A program made the position numbers and the translations under genes. A stretch of 8,042 bases of DNA, from contig JADHSW010000140.1 of assembly GCA_016776705.1 (NCBI GenBank), forward strand, positions 1-8,042, in the 5' to 3' direction. Origin of the DNA: Rhodospirillales bacterium (GTDB lineage Bacteria > Pseudomonadota > Alphaproteobacteria > Rhodospirillales > JABHCV01). Below are positions 6,242 through 8,042 of the stretch, in pieces. Position 1 is the stretch's first letter. Each line of letters starts with the position of its first letter. The notes below the pieces were generated by a model, which worked only from the letters and a program-made list of their open reading frames with translations, did no database searches and was not told the DNA's origin.

Positions 6242-7495
6242 ATGACCAGCCATCGCTCAGAATTTATTCAAAACGTAATCGATCGCGGTTATATGCACCA
6301 GTGCACGGATTTGGACGCATTGGATAAACTGGCCACCGACAAGATCGTTTCGGCGTATATCGGGTTTGACTGTACGGCGCCCAGCCTGCACGCAGGCAGC
6401 CTGGTTCAGATCATGATGTTGCGCCTGATGCAACGCACCGGTCACAAGCCCATCGTTCTGATGGGCGGCGGAACGACCAAGGTCGGGGACCCGTCGGGCA
6501 AGGATGAAAGCCGCAAGCTTTTAGACGACGACGCCATCGCCGCCAACATGGACGGCATAAAAAATGTCTTCTCGAAGTTCCTTACCTTCGGCGACGGCCC
6601 GACAGATGCCATCATGGTCAACAATGACGACTGGTTAAAGGGCATTCAATACATCGATTTCCTGCGTGACTACGGTCGTCATTTTTCCGTCAATCGCATG
6701 CTCGGTTTCGAATCCGTAAAGATCCGACTTGAGCGCGAGCACAACCTCAGTTTCCTTGAATTCAATTACATGATCCTGCAGGCCTATGACTTCCTCGAAC
6801 TCAGCCGTCGCCATGACTGTGTCCTGCAAATGGGTGGATCGGATCAATGGGGAAATATCGTCAATGGTGTCGAATTGGGACGGCGCATTGATCAGCGCGA
6901 CATGTACGGATTAACAACGCCGCTACTGACCACAGCGTCGGGCGCAAAGATGGGCAAGACGGCGGCAGGCGCTGTATGGCTCAACGCCGATATGCTCAGC
7001 CCTTATGATTATTGGCAATACTGGCGCAACACGGAAGATGCCGATGTAGGAAAATTCCTGCGGCTGTTTACGGATCTGTCGCTGGAAGAAATAAGCGAGC
7101 TTGAAACCGCCCAGGGGGTCGAACTGAACGAGGTCAAGAAAAGGCTGGCGACGGAAATCACCACAATGTGCCATGGCGTTGAAGCAGCCGAAGAAGCGGC
7201 AGAGACGGCCCGGCGCACCTTCGAAGAAGGCGGCCTGGGCGACGCCCTGCCCAGCACCAATGTACCCACCACCGATCTTGACGCCGGCATCGCGGTCTTC
7301 GAGCTGTTCAAACTGGCTGGATTGGCCGCATCAAATGGCGATGCCCGCCGGCTGATAAAAGGCGGTGGGGGAAAGTTGAACGACGAGAAAATCATGGATG
7401 AAACCCTGTCCATTACCATGGCCGACGTTAACACCGACGGTGTCATTAAGCTGTCGGCAGGCAAAAAGCGCCACGCATTGATTAACCCTTCTTGA
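6242..7495 (+). CDS. tyrS: Tyrosyl-tRNA synthetase
   Basis: Class I aminoacyl-tRNA synthetase of 417 aa that charges tRNA-Tyr. The Rossmann catalytic domain shows YIGFDCTAPSLHAGSLVQ (39-56), in which HAGS (50-53) stands for the HIGH motif, then GGGTTKVGDPSGK (75-87), the tyrosine-site block NYMILQAYDFLEL (175-187), QMGGSDQWGNI (197-206) and KMGKT (236-240) for KMSKS. These variant signatures are usual for bacterial TyrRS. An anticodon-binding helical domain follows, and an S4-like RNA-binding domain is at about 347-412 (AVFELFKLAGLAASNGDARRLIKGGGG). The length is normal. The ATG at 6242 gives the expected N-terminus; its ribosome binding site is weak. No terminator follows the stop; 23 bases later the IS630-like remnant begins. 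Confidence 0.97.
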   Translation: MTSHRSEFIQNVIDRGYMHQCTDLDALDKLATDKIVSAYIGFDCTAPSLHAGSLVQIMMLRLMQRTGHKPIVLMGGGTTKVGDPSGKDESRKLLDDDAIAANMDGIKNVFSKFLTFGDGPTDAIMVNNDDWLKGIQYIDFLRDYGRHFSVNRMLGFESVKIRLEREHNLSFLEFNYMILQAYDFLELSRRHDCVLQMGGSDQWGNIVNGVELGRRIDQRDMYGLTTPLLTTASGAKMGKTAAGAVWLNADMLSPYDYWQYWRNTEDADVGKFLRLFTDLSLEEISELETAQGVELNEVKKRLATEITTMCHGVEAAEEAAETARRTFEEGGLGDALPSTNVPTTDLDAGIAVFELFKLAGLAASNGDARRLIKGGGGKLNDEKIMDETLSITMADVNTDGVIKLSAGKKRHALINPS

Positions 7496-7518
7496 CCTTG
7501 TCGTAAGACTTCTACCTG

Positions 7519-7546
7519 GTCATCTGGAATAGAAAAACACGTCACA
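7519..7546 (+). repeat. Left terminal inverted repeat of the IS630-like remnant
   Basis: 28 bases starting GTCATCTGGAAT and ending CGTCACA. They align to the reverse complement of 7702-7727 with both outer (8 bases) and inner (7 bases) ends identical and a diverged, slightly longer middle. Confidence 0.7.
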
Positions 7547-7564
7547 ATTTGCTCTTCGCCTGAT

Positions 7565-7590
7565 ATTCTCCCTTGTGATTATGGGAGGAT
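7565..7590 (+). promoter_or_regulatory. Hairpin that sequesters the transposase ribosome binding site
   Basis: ATTCTCCC (7565-7572) can pair with GGGAGGAT (7583-7590) along eight bases with one G-U pair and a 10-base loop. The right arm is the Shine-Dalgarno of the ATG at 7596. Transcripts entering from tyrS would fold and keep translation low, a control known in several IS families (IS10 is the standard example). Applying it here is inference. Confidence 0.45.
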
Positions 7591-7595
7591 TAATC

Positions 7596-7691
7596 ATGGC
7601 TGGAAAACGCGGACGTCCGATAGTTATTTTGTCGCTGAGTGCTGATGATCGTAACTATCTTGAGCAACAGGGCTCTGGTTTTGAGTGTTGA
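7596..7691 (+). pseudogene. Truncated IS630-family transposase, N-terminal fragment
   Basis: The frame opens at ATG 7596 with GGGAGG seven bases upstream and reads M-A-G-K-R-G-R-P-I-V, then L-S-L-S-A-D-D-R-N-Y-L-E-Q-Q, matching the usual IS630 transposase opening (basic GRP tract, then 'LS-x-(D/E)-(D/E)-R-x-x-L'). After about residue 25 the family pattern stops. Six further codons (G-S-G-F-E-C) lead to TGA at 7689, probably beyond the deletion junction near 7671. The helix-turn-helix and the DDE catalytic domain are wholly missing, so it cannot transpose anything. Family call made from memory of IS630 N-termini. Confidence 0.65.
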
Positions 7692-7701
7692 GGATAATTT
7701 A

Positions 7702-7727
7702 TGTGACGAACTTTAGATTCAGATGAC
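7702..7727 (+). repeat. Right terminal inverted repeat of the IS630-like remnant
   Basis: 26 bases from TGTGACG to CAGATGAC, the inverted partner of 7519-7546. Its last base, C at 7727, supplies the G of the TAG stop codon of the gene on the other strand. Confidence 0.7.
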
Positions 7728-7930
7728 TAGAGCTCCTTGAAGGCTACCTTGAAGGCTTCCTTGTCTGCTGCATGTTCGAAATAGATGGCTATTTCTTTCT
7801 TGCTCAGATTCGTAGCGATTGCTTCAATCGAGACATCCCAGTCTCCTGAACAGATGCCTTCAAGCAAGGTTTCAATTTGCTGCACCGAAGCGGATGTTTT
7901 GACTTTTACCCCTGTCGTTAAATCGGCCAT
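7727..7930 (-). CDS. Small hypothetical protein (67 aa)
   Basis: Not recognised. The frame runs from ATG at 7930 to TAG at 7729-7727, with AGGG ten bases upstream of the start. The protein has no cysteine pairs, no signal peptide and no membrane segment; its only cysteine is in the sequence EGICSGDWD. It looks like a compact soluble alpha/beta protein: a helix near 15-27 (SVQQIETLLEGI), a strand-like SIEAIATNL (34-42), KEIAIYFE (45-52) and a C-terminal KEAFKVAFKEL. Codon-level coherence and the ribosome binding site support a real gene, but the AT-rich setting and short length leave doubt. It is convergent with tyrS, with the IS630 remnant between them, and the stop codon is shared with the right end of the remnant. 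Confidence 0.6.
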   Translation of the reverse strand: MADLTTGVKVKTSASVQQIETLLEGICSGDWDVSIEAIATNLSKKEIAIYFEHAADKEAFKVAFKEL

Positions 7931-8016
7931 CTAGATCGTACCCTAATAGTTAAAATGAATTTATTCACGTGATCCGGCCACCCCAGACAGGGATCCGGAA
8001 ACGGCCTGAGAACACC
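7931..8016. promoter_or_regulatory. Intergenic region with a spaced direct repeat
   Basis: 86 AT-rich-then-GC-rich bases between the 67-aa gene and a possible rightward start. GATCCGG occurs at 7971-7977 and 7992-7998, exactly 21 bases apart (two helix turns), and the palindrome CACGTG lies at 7966-7971. No confident promoter boxes were found. Confidence 0.25.
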
Positions 8017-8042
8017 ATGAAATTAAATATGATATTTTTTTA
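8017..8042 (+). CDS. Possible 5' end of a gene cut by the right edge
   Basis: From ATG 8017 the frame reads M-K-L-N-M-I-F-F and continues off the window. A Lys followed by hydrophobic residues could be the start of a signal peptide or membrane helix, and GAG lies seven bases upstream. Eight codons are too few to prove a gene. Confidence 0.2.

Larger units (their letters stand above)
7519..7727 (+). mobile_element. IS630-like element remnant, internally deleted (MITE-sized)
   Basis: 209 bases bounded by imperfect terminal inverted repeats whose outer ends are GTCATCTG (7519-7526) and CAGATGAC (7720-7727) and whose inner ends are CGTCACA (7540-7546) and TGTGACG (7702-7708). The right end is flanked by TA (7728-7729), the target dinucleotide of the IS630/Tc1 superfamily. 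The left flank reads TG, most simply a mutated TA copy. Inside is the start of an IS630-type transposase frame only. A full IS630 element is about 1.1 kb, so most of the transposase is gone. It could move only with a transposase supplied in trans. Confidence 0.7.

Noticed and set aside
7496..7518. Terminator directly after tyrS
   Set aside because: No inverted repeat with a T run exists in the 23 bases before the mobile element remnant.
7009..7545. 178-codon minus-strand open frame covering the tyrS 3' half
   Set aside because: Serine-rich, low-complexity product antisense to conserved tyrS; it even runs into the IS630 terminal repeat.
1..8042. CRISPR array, tRNA or rRNA gene, toxin-antitoxin pair, phage or defence module
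   Set aside because: No regularly spaced repeats, no cloverleaf-like segment recognised, and every sizeable frame belongs to housekeeping families or their shadows.

Overview
The window looks like ordinary chromosome of an alphaproteobacterium, most likely a Rhodospirillales-type lineage. The reasons are the class of the proteins (short NifS/IscS-like cysteine desulfurase, E. coli-type IscR with a C-C-C-H cluster motif, 'IEIHPGA' serine acetyltransferase, TyrRS with HAGS/KMGKT signatures), the anmK/tyrS pair placed next to an Fe-S gene block, and moderately high GC. The assignment rests on family knowledge only; no search was run.

Left third (1-2709, minus strand): a cysE-iscR-cysteine desulfurase operon that runs off the left edge into a further gene. 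CysE makes O-acetylserine for cysteine, the desulfurase takes sulfur from cysteine for Fe-S assembly, and IscR senses Fe-S cluster status. Upstream of cysE is a near-consensus sigma70 promoter (TTGACC, 17 bp, TATATT) overlapped by a 25-bp sequence that fits the E. coli type-1 IscR site at 20 of 25 positions. This suggests IscR autoregulates the whole operon, cysteine synthesis included. A rightward promoter with a perfect TATAAT overlaps the same spot and points at the neighbouring hydrolase.

Middle (2819-4975, plus strand): an alpha/beta hydrolase of the COG2945 type ends at a long composite terminator hairpin. After a 190-bp gap comes a 12-helix MFS transporter of unknown substrate.

Right-centre (5010-7495): anmK (minus; cell-wall anhydro-MurNAc recycling) and tyrS (plus; tyrosyl-tRNA synthetase) are divergent across a 101-bp gap.

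Right end (7496-8042): visibly more AT-rich. A 209-bp internally deleted IS630-like element (7519-7727) has imperfect terminal inverted repeats and keeps only the first ~25 codons of a transposase, behind a hairpin that would hide its ribosome binding site. It sits in the stop codon of a small minus-strand gene (67 aa, unrecognised), and its terminal base rebuilds the TAG stop. A possible plus-strand ORF begins at 8017 and is cut by the edge.

I did not find a convincing new multi-gene system. The most informative items are the putative IscR-controlled divergent promoter region and the IS630-derived remnant.
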